Shown here: positions 34,558-34,683 of the stretch, piece after piece
Numbering within the stretch: the first letter of the stretch is position 1
How the letters are laid out: each line of letters begins with the position of its first letter
NCBI RefSeq assembly: GCF_026130165.1
Contig: NZ_JAIHOM010000053.1
Location: forward strand, 1-34,683
Length of the DNA: 34,683 nt
Reading direction: 5' to 3'
DNA from: Spirulina subsalsa FACHB-351
GTDB lineage: Bacteria > Cyanobacteriota > Cyanobacteriia > Cyanobacteriales > Spirulinaceae
Translations under genes and position numbers: made by a program
The notes under the pieces: model-generated
Databases searched by the model: none
What the model was told of the DNA's origin: nothing
The model's input: the letters and a program-made list of their open reading frames with translations, nothing else

Positions 34558-34683
34558 TTGACACTCCTCGGCCTAAAGGCACGAGGATTCTTGGTTCACA
34601 GACTCGCCATAACCTAGCAGGATTGCTCCAACCAGGCTAGAGGGCAAATCTCCCCAAGCTTTAGATCCGGTATGCCCTACCGT
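34558..34683 (-). mobile_element. Right end of an IS200/IS605-type element (edge of window)
   Basis: On the minus strand a hairpin, CCTCG-GCC loop GGC-CGAGG (34566-34586, one bulged base), overlaps the tnpB stop and is followed by GAGTGTCAA (to about 34558). This layout fits recalled right ends of cyanobacterial tnpB elements. The rest of the element lies outside the window. Confidence 0.7.
34573..34683 (-). CDS. tnpB: C-terminal fragment of TnpB (IS200/IS605-family OrfB, RNA-guided nuclease)
   Basis: An open minus-strand frame runs in from the window edge: TVGHTGSKAWGDLPSSLVGA, then ILLGYGESVNQESSCL and stop at 34573. The pattern VGHTGxxAWGD...VG...ESVNQES is the familiar extreme C-terminus of cyanobacterial TnpB/OrfB proteins, after the zinc ribbon. 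TnpB is an RNA-guided DNA nuclease that uses a guide RNA made from the element's right end. The stop lies in the terminal hairpin, as expected. Only 36 residues are visible, so intactness cannot be judged. Confidence 0.75.
   Translation of the reverse strand, partial: TVGHTGSKAWGDLPSSLVGAILLGYGESVNQESSCL

Overview
The window comes from a cyanobacterium. The octamer GCGATCGC (HIP1), typical of many cyanobacterial genomes, recurs about once per kilobase. The gene content agrees: a PanC-Cmk fusion, a high-light-inducible protein, a PCP_red protein, System II cytochrome c assembly (CcdA and Ccs1), an LrtA-type hibernation factor and a CrhR-type RNA helicase. Heptamer tandem repeats and small hairpin repeats between genes also fit, perhaps a filamentous lineage. 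The species cannot be fixed from the sequence alone.

Layout. 1-4.5 kb: tail of a TPR-like protein, a 543-residue protein of unknown function, a DUF29 protein and panC-cmk. 4.7-5.6 kb: a membrane-anchored polysaccharide deacetylase. 5.8-9.6 kb: a five-gene stressosome cluster in one orientation, made of a globin-STAS RsbR, RsbS, RsbT kinase, RsbX phosphatase and an RsbU-like PP2C phosphatase. It is followed convergently by an FHA-GAF adenylate cyclase, purE and an HTH protein with a GrpE-like tail. 12.6-13.3 kb: a YefM-YoeB toxin-antitoxin pair with its operator. 13.3-19 kb (minus strand): a probable 25-residue peptide, an ABC exporter, a 51-residue PCP_red protein and mfd. 19.1-21.9 kb: a duplicated 144-bp leader, plsC-like acyltransferase, a family 9 glycosyltransferase and gmhB. 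22-25.8 kb (minus strand): flotillin with its YqiJ-like partner, then lipB. 25.9-31.7 kb: lrtA/hpf with a long leader, rimO, crhR and thrC. 31.8-34.3 kb: hli (minus), then ccdA and ccs1. The right edge holds tandem repeats and the 3' end of an IS200/IS605-type tnpB.

The stressosome cluster is the outstanding feature. Its RsbR carries a haem-globin domain with the expected proximal His and distal Tyr and keeps both phospho-threonines. Its RsbS has Met where the canonical phospho-serine should be. The output phosphatase has a worn-out GHKL kinase-like domain at its N-terminus, and no sigma-B, RsbV or RsbW is present. The cluster lies in the largest HIP1-free gap of the window (about 4.8 kb) and looks AT-richer than its neighbours, which suggests horizontal acquisition. 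I propose a gas- or redox-sensing stressosome with altered phospho-control and an unknown output.

Genes shorter than the usual cut-off were read directly from the sequence: the PCP_red protein (15160-15315), the high-light-inducible protein (31914-32066), the tnpB tail (34573-34683) and a 25-residue peptide with a perfect Shine-Dalgarno site (13283-13360).
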